Positions 23,160-33,420 of a DNA stretch of 64,000 nt are shown piece by piece; the stretch's first letter is position 1; every line of letters begins with the position of its first letter. Source of the stretch: Vandiemenella viatica (Eukaryota > Arthropoda > Insecta > Orthoptera > Morabidae); NCBI GenBank assembly GCA_031002005.1, contig CM061914.1, forward strand, positions 190,544,685 to 190,608,684. Reading direction: 5' to 3'. A program made the translations under genes and the position numbers. The notes beneath the pieces are model-generated. The model saw only the letters and a list, made by a program, of their open reading frames with translations. It made no database searches and had not been told where the DNA came from.

Positions 23160-24120
23160 ATAATTATTAATATATTAGTTTGTAAGGAAACATATAAATA
23201 TTTTTCCTTGCTCTGCGCAAGAGTATATTCTCTAAGAATATATATTGATTTTGTGGACGGCTGTCAGCTGTCTAAGATCGCAGCTATGAGGCGGCAGGAA
23301 GTAACGCCTAGGTGTGACAGGGTGAGAGGCCGGGACACCCTCTCACAGTAGGCGACTGGTAATTTAAAAACAATTAAAGAAATTAAATGAAATCATGAGA
23401 ATTTTAATATTTAAACCTCAAGAACTATCATCAAAATCCGTGTTTTTAGTTTGTTGAAAAAAATAGACACATTTGTAATAAGACACAATCTTTAAATATT
23501 TAAATATCAGTTTATTTCATTTGTTTTTAATCAGATACAAAATTTCTCATTCGAATCTCTTCCTGTTTTCAACGTCTTGACATACTTGATTTTTTAATAT
23601 TAATAATTCTGTTATATGCGTATCGAACACGCGTCCTACGTAAGTGGAGAATTACAGAACGTGTGCAATATGAACCCGAACACAAGGGGAAGTGCACAAG
23701 ATGACCGAAATGTTATCTCGCTAATTCAACAACTTACAAAAAATTAACTTAATTTCAGTTCAGAAATTTCCTGAAGTTTTCACTTGCTTTCACTTTCAAA
23801 CATTTGTACACAAGATACGGAACGTGTGACACTGTAATGCATATTTACTGTGAGCTAAGCAAAATTCTCGGCTGGAAAATAGGGACATTCTGGTCAATGA
23901 TAAAAAAAATCAGCTTTACTATTTCTTTTGATCAAAATAAGGCGACGTGTAATTAGAAGCGTTCATTAAAGTATAAAGAAAAAGACAAGGCTACCTGTAA
24001 ACAGTAACTTCACAGAAGTGACACACTAGGTATTTAGATGGAATATATAACCCATACAACTAAACAATAGTCATAGCATGTTACTATTGTTTTACTTATG
24101 TATAATTATTATAATAATGA
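23160..24120. other. Shared intronic stretch of the Harbinger element, nothing recognised
   Basis: AT-rich sequence lying in the introns of both element genes. A small hairpin is visible near 23318-23347 (GTGAGAG against CTCTCAC). No other feature recognised. Confidence 0.4.
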
Positions 24121-24179
24121 AATGTTTAACAAAATATTTATGATAACAGTATAAATTTATTTTCTTATTACTTTTTCAG

Positions 24180-24685
24180 AGCCAACAAAGCCAGGACACG
24201 ATACCTAGCTCTCCAATGGAAGATGACGTTCAGCTAGAATTTCAATCTATCATTCAAGGATCTCAGCCTATATTTCAGCAAGAACCGCAGCCCACGGTGA
24301 TGATACCTTCATCGTCTCGAACTTCTCGCAAAAGAACCCAGGAAGATAGATTGGAGAGGCTTACCAAGTTATGAAACTTGCTAGAAACAAAAAGATGGCC
24401 CAGGACGAATTTCATATTTACGGACAGTATGTAGCGTCAGAGCTACGTCAAGTGAAGGACGAACATTCTGTACTTGTGGCAAAATACTACATTAACAACA
24501 TTTTTACTGATGCACGTATGGGAAAATTCCGTCAGAGTTCTATTTCTGAAAGCCAGTCGCCTGTGCAGCGCGATATCAATCAGGAATATAGTACTGCATC
24601 TAGTAATACGGACCCAGAGCATTTCGACGAGCACTTTGAACAAGCAGTTTCAGACATGGATTCATCGAACACCCAGAAATGTTAA
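24180..24685 (+). pseudogene. Harbinger MADF/Myb-like accessory protein, exon 2, frameshifted
   Basis: An acceptor CTTTTTCAG at 24171-24179 opens a phase-0 frame starting S-Q-Q-S-Q-D. It is rich in Gln, Ser and acidic residues and ends in a basic SRKRTQEDR patch. A one-base indel near 24353-24360 stops this frame at L-T-K-L. The next frame continues the expected helix (M-K-L-A-R-N-K-K) and runs to a TAA stop at 24683-24685. The C-terminal helix with YVASELRQ is typical of the BESS/oligomerisation tail region of such proteins. Confidence 0.78.
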
Positions 24686-24805
24686 ATTTTGACAACACTA
24701 ATATATTGCATTCTTATGTTCCAGTTTTTTATTTAGACCCTCTATGTATATTAAATAAATAAAATCATTTATTTATAAAAGTAAAATATATTCTTATTCA
24801 CTCAC

Positions 24806-25224
24806 CTTTACAAAAATTTTCAATGCATTTATCAGTTCCTTACAAACTTCTGGTACTATTCTACCGATCAGTTGTCTTGACACTCTCAAAGTGTACGACA
24901 AGGAAGCATATGAGTCTCCAGTCGACAGGTATCTCAATGTAATGGCAAGTCTAATATGAGGACCAACAGCGTTACGTAATACTGTGTCTTGTTTGGAAAT
25001 AGCAGGTCCAATCATTTGTATCAATGTTTCAAATTCTGACGTTGACATTCTAGTAAAATTTACAAATGATCCGTCCGCCATTCGAAGGTCACTCAGAATG
25101 TTAACTCTTCTTTCTCGTTGCTGTAATTCCGCATCCACCACCTTCTCTTTCTTTTACATTTAGCTGAACTACTTGATATAATGATGTACGCAGCACTAAC
25201 CAACGCAACCTCCTCGGGCAACAT
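24806..25224 (-). pseudogene. Harbinger DDE nuclease (HARBI1-like), exon 1, frameshifted
   Basis: The - strand ATG at 25224 opens MLPEEVALVSAAY, then a basic KRKRRWWMRNY motif, the RRWWVRP-like signature near the N-terminus of Harbinger nucleases. A frameshift near 25105-25135 moves the reading to the next frame. That frame carries DLRMADGSFVNFTRMS, then a LAITLRYLSTGDSYASL block and a helix-turn-helix-like SRQLIGRIVPEVC. The exon ends at a GTGAGT donor (24805 downward). It pairs with the exon at 22328-23145. Confidence 0.85.
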
Positions 25225-25329
25225 TTCTGCAACAACTGACTAGTGTGTCTGCTAAATGTTCCGCGGCAGTGTTCGCGGGTGTTGTCCAGCGACATGTCGC
25301 TCCATTTGTCCCCTAGTGTATCCAAGGCT

Positions 25330-25332
25330 TTA
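25330..25332. repeat. TTA target-site duplication, right of Harbinger element
   Basis: Matches TTA at 21673-21675. Directly after it, GTTACCGA continues the interrupted LINE-A sequence. Confidence 0.8.
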
Positions 25333-25340
25333 GTTACCGA

Positions 25341-26202
25341 CAGAGGCGGCCTTAGGGGGTGGCATTATGGGGTGGCAAACAGGGCAATCGCCACGGCCTC
25401 GCTCTTGGAGGGGCCTCGCGCAGCTACCAGAGTTGATTAAAGTTTATGTTTAAAAAATATTTTATCTTTAGATATTAGTGATAACAATAAAATAAAGTCG
25501 GTTAATTGTTAGTGTAGTATATATTAATAACTACCTAATCAAAATGTCTCATTCAGATTTATTCTATGTCACATTTTTATAACAGTAGGAGAAACATCTG
25601 ATATTGATGGACAAGAATTGCATAAAGAACTGAATATGTTTATCCGTGTATAAGAAGAAAACGACGGCGTTATCTCGGTGATGAAGTAATAATAGAAAGA
25701 AACATTAACTTGATTACTGAAGTGTACCCCACTATCGAAGTAGCCTTGAGAATTATTGTCACCAGACGTAATTCAGTTGCGTCAGCAGAAAGAAGTAAAA
25801 AAATATTTAAACATTTGTGAGGAATTCGATGCCACAAGATCGGTTTTCGGCCCTTTCTATTATTGAATTGAAATGACATAGCTCATTCGTTAGATTATTG
25901 CGCTGTAATTAAATATTTTAGTATCAAGAAAAGCCGCAAACATCATTTTTAAATCCCTGCGTATATCTTTCAAAACCATAATGTACAAGTTTATCCTTAA
26001 AAATTTGTCATCTTTATATTTGTTAACTTTTAATATGTCTTCTAATATAATATTTTAAAACTCGAAATATATTTTTTATGACGTTTGAATTTTTCGTCGA
26101 TCATCAGAAATACCTACTTGCGATTAACATATTTTGTACAAAGGACAAGGGCCTCGCAAAAATCTGCCGCCCAGGGCCTCACAACGGCCAAGGCCGCCGC
26201 TG
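25341..26202. mobile_element. Internally deleted hAT element inside LINE-A
   Basis: Inverted termini CAGAGGCGGCCTTAG and CAGCGGCGGCCTTGG (13 of 15 match) have the CAGNGGCGG form of hAT elements. Left flank GTTACCGA and right flank CTTACCA (from 26205) look like one aged 8-bp duplication. A transposase C-terminal remnant lies inside. Confidence 0.75.
25708..25952 (+). pseudogene. hAT transposase C-terminal dimerisation domain remnant
   Basis: In shifting frames the + strand reads YPTIEVALRIIVT, then SVASAERSKKIFKHL, then RFSALSIIELK, then DIAHSLDY ending in K-K-S-R-K-H-H-F and a stop. SVASAERSFS and LSALSIIE are hallmarks of the hAT dimerisation domain. Several frameshifts and stops break it. 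Confidence 0.85.
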
Positions 26203-26234
26203 GACTTACCATTGTGTTCTGCGGTAATTTCCTG
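26203..26234 (-). mobile_element. LINE-A, 5' remnant right of the hAT insertion
   Basis: TTCTGCGGTAATTTCC matches the LINE-A sequence that follows GTTACTGA in the 35.7-kb and 44.8-kb copies (TTCTGCGATAATTTCC). The LINE-A copy is truncated here, next to RTE-B. Confidence 0.6.
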
Positions 26235-26715
26235 TATGTGTCCTACATATTAAGTTTGCCTTACAGTGCAGTAGTCTGTTTTATAGTGAGCAGCAGTTCT
26301 TTTTGCTTATCAATCCGACGAAGTACTTCTTTGTTTTTGATTTTCAGTACAGATACATCTCAAAAGAATCAATTTTTTTCTCTAGATTTTGGTCTAGCCT
26401 TCACAATTTCAGAGAAAAATGGAGAACGGCGTAGCGACGAATCATTCAAATTCTCAGTTGCAGACTAAGATGCTATCTTAAGAAAAATAAAATATTCTTA
26501 TAAACTGTCTCCTGGTCTGTTCTATTCTAGATTTGATCTTTTTCTTGCAATCGCACTGCCCATCCGTCACAGCGCCCAAGTTTTTGAAGTAGGGTACTTG
26601 TTAGGTGTTATTGACTTTTATTGATAGGGTTACCTGGATTTTTCTCCGAGAGAAGACTACAACTTTGGTCTCGCAAGTGTTGAAAGATAGACCAAGCTCT
26701 TCATTGTGCTCGACT
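26235..26715 (-). mobile_element. RTE-like LINE ('RTE-B'), middle ORF piece
   Basis: On the - strand, in broken frames: EELGLSFNTCETKVVVFSRR, the region just downstream of the RT catalytic box in RTE-type LINEs; further on NKEVLRRIDKQKELLLTIK; then YVGHI at the insertion point of LINE-A. Several stops and frameshifts are present. Confidence 0.75.
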
Positions 26716-26873
26716 AAATTTAATTTTTTGTTTTTAATTTAATTTAATTGCAATGGAGCACAGGCTCCGGTGGCGATTTCCCTACACACCCATTTTCCCC
26801 CTATCCTGCACCCACCTACATTTGCCCTCTACAAATTTTATCTTTAAATTCTCTCAAAGTTTTCAGTAAATTA
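26716..26873 (-). mobile_element. LINE-A 3'-end fragment inserted in RTE-B
   Basis: The - strand has the LINE-A 3' tail (AAATGGGTGTGTAGGG, GCCACCGGAGCC) and ends in AATTAAATTAAA repeats at 26716-26750. It interrupts RTE-B between the LPSLQQMVD and VEHNEE codons. Confidence 0.75.
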
Positions 26874-27106
26874 TTCATGTCTACCATTTGTTGCAGTGAA
26901 GGAAGATCACTAACTATGACAACAGTGTCGTCTGAGAACCTAATATTACTGATTACTTTTCCATTTACAATATCTCACTGTATTCTACCGTCAACATTTC
27001 CCTTAAAGTTTCCGCGGAATAAATGCTGAACAAGAGGGGTCGCTTCTGATGTTCGTTGATCAGTTTCGACATCTGCGGCCTGTTTCCAATACGGCATGCC
27101 TGATAA
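26874..27106 (-). pseudogene. RTE-like LINE ('RTE-B'), reverse-transcriptase core remnant
   Basis: The - strand reads PLLFSIYSAETLREML, then in another frame RFSDDTVVIVSDLPSLQQM. This is the RT palm region. The catalytic box normally F/Y-A-D-D is F-S-D-D here. Frameshifts and stops separate the pieces. Confidence 0.8.
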
Positions 27107-27438
27107 GGGAGTGTCCATAAACCACGTAACTCCATTTTGTCCTCCCCCCATACCTAACACTTAGCTTTCTTCCCCTTTTGATTCCAGAAGACATTTTGTA
27201 CTGTTTTCTCTTGTCAGACTATAGTAAATTACATGCAGAGATAATTAAATGACGGAAATGAATATTCACATGCTGTTGTGTGTTCTGCACCTTATTTTAA
27301 CTGTAACAAATAATATGAAAGAGAAGCTACGTGGTCTGGTTCAAAACCTCCCCCACCCTTTTTCCCCGTAGTCCAGTGTAGCTTTTCCGCCAACCCCTCC
27401 CCCCACCAGATCAAGCCACGTAGTTTGTGGACACTCCC
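27107..27438. mobile_element. G/C-rich PIF/Harbinger-like MITE, copy 3 (opposite orientation)
   Basis: Termini GGGAGTGTCCATAAACCACG and, from the right, GGGAGTGTCCACAAACTACG, with perfect TAA flanks at 27104-27106 and 27439-27441. The interior matches copy 1 in reverse (CAGAAGACATTTTGTACTGT block). This is the best-preserved copy. Confidence 0.85.
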
Positions 27439-27441
27439 TAA

Positions 27442-28074
27442 TGCGTAAATGGTTTTGGACAATATGTAAGAGTCCTGTCTAGGTGACAGAACCGAAAGGG
27501 TAGCCGAGTGGTTGATTTGTGGACGTCTGATGTGGCGGGAATCTAGAGGAGAGTTTACTAACCTCGTGGCGATTGTGTAGCTGAAGAAATCTCTTGTATC
27601 TTGATACGAAGCTCTTCTTTCCAGCCTGGTGGGCTACTAAATATGATGTTAGGTCTGGATTATTTTGACACCAGCTGATTAATAGGTTCAGCAACCCAGG
27701 ATAAGGAAGACTAGCTCGTGTTAAGTGGCTAGTTGAGGATCTATCCTGATAAATGATAACAGGCCGCTAACAGTTCACAGAATCCCATTTAATGATCAGT
27801 GAAGACTGTAGACAATACAGTTGATAAGATGACCTGCAAGGATCTGTCCGGCTACGCCTATGAACGATGCTTCTGCATGTAATTGAATGGACACTGAATG
27901 GCTAGATGGAATGCCTGGCCCCATGATGTTACGAAGGCCTACATGGTGTATAGACTGAAGCTTAAGAGAGTTGGCCTAGCTGTTAGTTACCCATAATGAT
28001 TCGATGAAAGCTACCCGCGGACTGAGGACGAGAAATATATCTTTACTTCGGAGTTAGACCCTATTGACGTCATT
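27442..28074. other. Intergenic stretch, nothing recognised
   Basis: No transposon termini, coding frames of known type or RNA genes recognised. Confidence 0.4.
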
Positions 28075-28345
28075 ATCATCATCATTATCGTTGAGGACCA
28101 TCTCCAGTTTCCCGGGTGTGGTTTACGAGCCTTGGTTATTATAGACGATTGTTTTCCACCTTTTCCTGTCCAGAAAGGTTTCTCTGTCTGTGATGTACTC
28201 CCAATTCCAGCCTCTTCTCTCTACGTCCTCCTTCAGTTGGTCTGTCCATCTTCTTCTTGGTCTTCCCACTGGTCTTTTGCCCAGTATCCTTTTTTCCAAA
28301 TAAGTTTTTGGCAGTCTTTTACTAGTCATTCTCTTCACATGCCAA
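28075..28345 (-). pseudogene. RTE-like LINE ORF C-terminus with (ATG)n-type 3' tail
   Basis: The - strand reads ILGKRPVGRPRRRWTDQLKE, then DVERRGWNWEYITDRE and DRKRWKTIV. The GRPRKRW and D-R-K-R-W motifs mark the extreme C-terminus of many RTE-type ORFs. It is followed by a short 3' region and a GATGATGATGATAA tail near 28072-28090. Confidence 0.8.
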
Positions 28346-28768
28346 AACCATCGAAGTCTTCATGACCTAAGTCTCTCTTCCATGGATTCCCTTAGCTCTA
28401 GGTTTGATCTAATTTCGTTATTAACCAGTTCAAATCGGTGCTGATGATTGACTCAGCACATCAGCAGGTTTTGTGAATAACAAGTCCATGCTGAGGTAGC
28501 GCTTACAACCTGGCTTGGCTGCCTCTAACTGCATCGAATATTACTTTTATTAAAATCTATGATTATTATAAAATAAATCCCTATGAATCAAATACGATAC
28601 TGACAAATACCAGTTGATTAGGAATACTAGATACTTATAGACGAGAAGCCGTAGACGACGTTGGCAAATGCAAAGCAATTTATATATTCTTTCCATCTAA
28701 AGAAGCTAAAAACGTTTCACGTGAAAAATCTGTGACCCTAACAGGGCAGTCTAGTATTAAAATATTGC

Positions 28769-29218
28769 TTATACCGTAACCGAAGTGCGCTGAAGTATTG
28801 TTAGTATAATCTCTCTGTGCGTTATAAATAACAGTGCACCATGACTAAATGTATTGTTGGATAGGAACGACCAACGGTAATCATGAGAAAGTTGTGTGGA
28901 AGTAAGCCGGGTAGCGTCTAAGTCTGTGTGTTTGGGTTGGGGAGAAGTAATTTCGAGTTCAGACGATAAGGGGTGCAGGTAATGCGCAGTAATATCAGCG
29001 AGGGTGATAAAAAATGTTGGTTTAATATAACAGGAGGCAAGGGGAAGAGATTCCGTTAAAGGGAGAGTCTCTCTTATCGATTCCGGATGCGTGCGGCAGC
29101 AATGGCTGATGGAAATCAAATTGTCGTGTAGGGTACGGCCAATATGTCGCACTCTCAACTGAATTCCGATTTGTCCTGGATAAATTCCAACACTTCCACC
29201 AGTGGTAAGGAATTTCAA
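28769..29218 (-). other. 149-codon open frame, not recognised
   Basis: Runs from ATG at 29218 to a stop at 28769-28771. Composition is ordinary, with no signal peptide or membrane segment and no motif I recognise. No partner exon or repeat copy was found. It could be a decayed transposon ORF or chance. Confidence 0.15.
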
Positions 29219-30050
29219 GACAAAACTAGCCGTGTAGGAAACATGATACTCTAAAAGTCACACAGGAGTTTTTTTTTTTTAATGTTATCTTTGGGATGTT
29301 GCCTTTTCGAAGATATTGTATGTAAATGTCCATTACCGAACGTCCCAAACTAGCTACTGATTTTAATAACATCGAAATTCTTAAACTGAAATCAATATCA
29401 AAAAATTATAAAAACAGGAAGTTTTCACAGTGTTTGTAGAAAGATTATGACTGTTTATGTGAGAAGCTGATTTCAGATATGGCATCAGACTGCATATATA
29501 ACGTCAGGTTTCGGCAGAAATTGTGTTTAGAAGTTTGGTTGCAAACACGTTTTTGACGAGAGCTAATGTAGAAATAATACTACAATGAAAATCGTAAATA
29601 TGATATTTAAATTTTTATCAAGGAGCTAGCATTTTACCGCTGCCTCGCTCTTGGTGTGCGTAAAACGCGTTTGTCTTTCATTTTTTTTTCTAGTAGCAGA
29701 ACATAAACCTTTGTAACGTAGCATCTCTGTAATCTTTACCGTAGATTAAACTCCACAGTTTCGTTCATGGAGGAACCTCCATGGTTTCGTTATGCTTACT
29801 GGGGAGTTAATATTTGATTAATGTTTTCCGTGTATTATAAGGTTACTTCAGAAAAGTGAAGAAACGAGTAATGTAGAAACAACAACAGTATAAACAGAAT
29901 CCAAAGGGTGGAGTGTTTATTACTGTCATCGTGGTGATCTTTGGCGGGTGTAAGGGAGTGTTAGTTCGTGATCTTTGGCACCTATCTATTTTCGGTACGA
30001 AAAAATTATAATTTCTTGTTTCATATCCCAGGTCACCTTAACTTACAAGT
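29219..30050. other. Intergenic stretch, nothing recognised
   Basis: AT-rich, no recognisable features. Confidence 0.4.
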
Positions 30051-30436
30051 AGCGTTCATTAATTACGTCAGCGGTTTTTCCGGAATTCCGGACCCCCCCC
30101 CTTTTTTTTTTGGCGAGACTTCGTGAGATCTGGTCGGACCCTCCCTCTAAAATGAAGTGAGATTTAGTATTTTGACGCAGGCCCTCCCCTTAATAATCGA
30201 CCTCGTATCTTTTTGATACCTTTTTTTAAGTCTCATGCTTCCAAGGGCGGTAATACCTCCCCCCCCCCTAATTCGACTGTCGCGTCATTTGTAGATTTTT
30301 TTTTTTTTTTTAAATCTCTATCGTCCTACTAGAATTTCAAAACCTCACGTGAGATTTCAGTTGACCCCCCTCCCCCTTGGTGAGATTTCGCCGTACCCCC
30401 CCCCCTTATTTGACCACACGTAATTAATGGAAGATA
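30051..30436. mobile_element. C-rich MITE, family 2, copy 1
   Basis: Ends read GCGTTCATTAATTACGT and, from the right, CTTCCATTAATTACGTG. The inside alternates C runs with GTGAGATTT blocks and T runs. The same layout recurs at 55924-56336. Non-coding. Confidence 0.65.
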
Positions 30437-30714
30437 TACCGCAGGTTTCAAGATAGACTATAAGCTTTCAAATTTGTGAAAACCCTGTCCAAACTGATTC
30501 GTCAGTTTTTTCGTGATGTCTCGACTAAGAGAGAGAGGCAGCTCACAGATTTATAACAAAGATAGATTACAGCTGTAAAAACGACAGATGTAATTAAATA
30601 AAATCAAAAAATTATACTATATTTTCTGTTTTGTTTTGCACAGTTCTTAAAATTTCATTTTACGTCTTTTATAATTATATATAGTTTATTTATACAAAAA
30701 AACACATTAAAAAA

Positions 30715-30810
30715 ATTCAAGATTACCAAAAAAGGGGAGGGGGGAAAAATGGGTGTGTAGGGATGTAGCCACCTGAGCATTCACTGCATCGCAATTAAAT
30801 GAAATTAAAA
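30715..30810 (+). mobile_element. LINE-A 3'-end fragment
   Basis: + strand: a GGGGAGGGGGG run, AAATGGGTGTGTAGGG, GCCACCTGAGC, then a CAATTAAATGAAATTAAA tail. Matches the LINE-A 3' end. Confidence 0.7.
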
Positions 30811-32270
30811 CTGGTAAAAAATTTAGAATCAATTTCAACAATAGTCATGAAGAGAGATATTTATTTTCAAACAGTAAACTATCCAGAACGATGGAATTGT
30901 TTCTTTCCAGTTTGAAGCACTTTATCTTGCGCTGGTACTTTTTGATCATGTCGCATGTGTTCCTGTGAGATGTGAACAGACATCAGTATTCAGTATCATA
31001 ATTTTACTTCTTGTCAGAAAAGTAGCTTTATATCTCGCAGTTTTACATACGGAAATGGAGATACCAAAAACAGAACCATTTCTCGGAGCTTGTGTTTGAG
31101 CTTAATCTTGGACGAAAACTTCTGCGGGCGAAAGTAGGAATGGTAGAGAGGCTGTGCTCATAACTTACACTTATTAACGCGCTAACCGCCACGAAATTAA
31201 ATCCCGGAAATATGGTCTCATTTAGCCGACGCGAAAGATACTTTTTTACACAAAGAAAAAAAAAGTGAAACTTGGTAATGTAATATTAGGTGGTGAGGAT
31301 GGAGGGGGGATGGACGTGCGGCCTTTTAATTACCAACTTCTCCCCAGCCGACGGAAAAGTAGGGCCAACCGCACGCCGCGAAATTCTGCGAGGAGAGAAA
31401 AATTCGTTCGCCGTGAATCAAGATATATCCTGCCTTAAACGGTAATAAGAGTAATTTCCCTGCGGCGGGGGTAATAATTCCAACCCCACTAGCGTGGAAA
31501 TGAGTCTGAAGGGGCGAGAACTGGATGGCCAGGGGTTAGGGGGGTGAACTACGAATTGGCTGCGGATCGTCTACAAATCACAAAGTCATCACTCGCAGAT
31601 TTTCGTAACGAGGGGAAACATTTAAAACAGCAAGATCACAATAAACAGAGTGTTAAGAAGGTAAAAATATTTTTGATGCATTATCCACTATTCCACATCG
31701 TTGAATTAATAATTATTCTTGGAACTTCACCTGCCCTTCCGTACTTCCGTAATACTTCTCCTTTGCAACTATAACGAAATGTTTGAAGAAACAATACTCT
31801 TTAAAATGATAATATTTCTCGATTAATATTGAATGTGGATAAGTGAGTACACATTTATTCTTTCAGTTCGCTTTCATTTCTATTTGCAACCATTTTTCGC
31901 TGCTTTTCCCGTTCGGACCTTGGTGTCCGCAGTAATGCGTTTGTCTTATGTTTTACTTCTAATAGCAAAGCTTAAAGGTTTGCAATGTAATATCTCTGTA
32001 AGCTTTACTTCATTACGATTGATAGAGTGTTAATCTTTGAGGTAGTGATTTAATTAACGTTTTCCGTCAACTTGTTTATAATTTAGAAAACTGATAAATA
32101 AATAACCAAAATTGCGCAGTCAAAAACAAACTGCCAAGAGAAGTAATAAATAATTTACCATAAAGGTTGAAGGAATTTAAAATTAAATATCGTAAATGGC
32201 AAAAGCAAATGGGTGGAGAAATTTTTGTGCCTGAAATATATAAGTTAATCTATTTTAATGAAACGCAAAT
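30811..32270. other. Intergenic stretch, one GC-rich patch at 31.1-31.5 kb
   Basis: No coding or transposon features recognised. 31160-31480 is richer in CpG and short palindromic words than its flanks and could be conserved non-coding DNA. Confidence 0.3.
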
Positions 32271-32294
32271 ATAGATCACGATGTAGCGCTGTCT

Positions 32295-32440
32295 GTCACG
32301 CTGACGTCACGTTTCCAGCTTTCGCCGCCAACTGACAACAACCAGAGACGGCATAATAGAGGTTACGAGCGTTATTTAATAACATTTCTATTTACTTCAG
32401 CATTAGCAAAGAAATGAATTATCAGAACACTGGAAGAGAA
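32295..32440 (+). promoter_or_regulatory. Candidate promoter/first-exon region with CRE site
   Basis: A full palindromic cAMP-response element TGACGTCA lies at 32302-32309 in a locally GC-rich patch. About 105 bp further is ATG 32414, a 9-codon frame (MNYQNTGRE) and a GTATGT donor-like site at 32441. No downstream exon was found, so this is a weak candidate. Confidence 0.2.
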
Positions 32441-32839
32441 GTATGTATTTCGTTTAAATCGACGTATTAATTATTAGATGCTTATATTTACTTAATATTC
32501 CTTCGATATATAGAGGTATTCGCTAAATTCTTTGCCATAGATATGCAAGATAAAAGCTTTATTTTTCGATTAGTAATGTTAGCGTCAGTTTTGATTAGAT
32601 TGTTATTTAGCCTCAGTCAGAATTACAACTGGTATTTGACGTTACAGTAGAGGGTGTGAGTAATTTAGTTTTTTTCCGAAATTATTTAAACTGTTTTCAT
32701 TAGTGTTCTGTTATTGAAATTATTACTTCGTTTGAAAGAAAATAGTTGGACAGTGATAGCGATCTGTGCAGCCTATACTACAATTAAAACTAATGTTACT
32801 TGGCATAATGTAAATTTTTAAGATTTATTTCTAATTTCC

Positions 32840-33420
32840 TTAGCTTTCACTGAGCTATATACTCCTTGAACACGCCCAGTACTCTCTTCACTATCCTCCT
32901 GTCTTCTAATGAATTCTATCATATCACTTACTGATTGTGTTCTACGCTAATTTCGAGAGACAAATCTACCAATCTTCCTAGCACCCCCTTCAGCGCCTTT
33001 ATTTGATACCCAAAATATGGGATCCATACTAAACCACCGTACTAAAGCAATGGACTGACGAAAATTTCGTAACCCAATTCCCTCACTTCCTAATACATCC
33101 CCTCATGACTCCCCCAACAAATGAAGGGTTTTGAAAGCTTTCCCTATCACCTACCCAATGTGTCCTTCCCAGTTGACTTTGTTATCAAATATTATGCCGA
33201 GGTATTTACATTTTAAGTCTTCAACAATAAATTACGTCCCCCACGCAATAACTATAGTCAAACTTTTTTTTTTTCTGTTTGGCTGATTAGCTGATTCTTC
33301 TTAGCATTTATTTTCATCCCATGTTGATCTACCCAGCTAGGCATCTTGTCTAGGTCACCCCGCAGTATTCTACCGTTTAGTTCTTATTATAGACCATTAC
33401 ATCATTTGCAGATAGCCCAA
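32840..33420 (-). pseudogene. LINE-A, longer ORF fragment (RT downstream region)
   Basis: On the - strand, in broken frames: a decayed ADD-like box (SANDVMVYN), then WVDQHGMKINAKK, then YLGIIFDNKVNWEGHI, then the region that precedes IKELEWDSLE in other copies. W-G-M-K-x-N-x-x-K and Y-L-G-x-x-x-x-x-x-x-W are typical of Jockey/CR1-like RT ORFs. This is an older copy that shows the part of the family missing from the 3'-end copies. Confidence 0.75.

Larger units (their letters stand above)
21676..25329. mobile_element. Near-complete PIF/Harbinger DNA transposon, 3654 bp
   Basis: Inverted termini of 26 bp: AGGCCCGGATACACTAGGGG then ACAAAT on the left, AGCCTTGGATACACTAGGGG then ACAAAT on the right, differing at four positions. 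The TTA duplications flank it. It carries the two genes expected of the superfamily: a MADF/Myb-like accessory protein (+ strand, two exons) and a HARBI1-like DDE nuclease (- strand, two exons). Both are disrupted. The element sits inside LINE-A. Confidence 0.9.
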
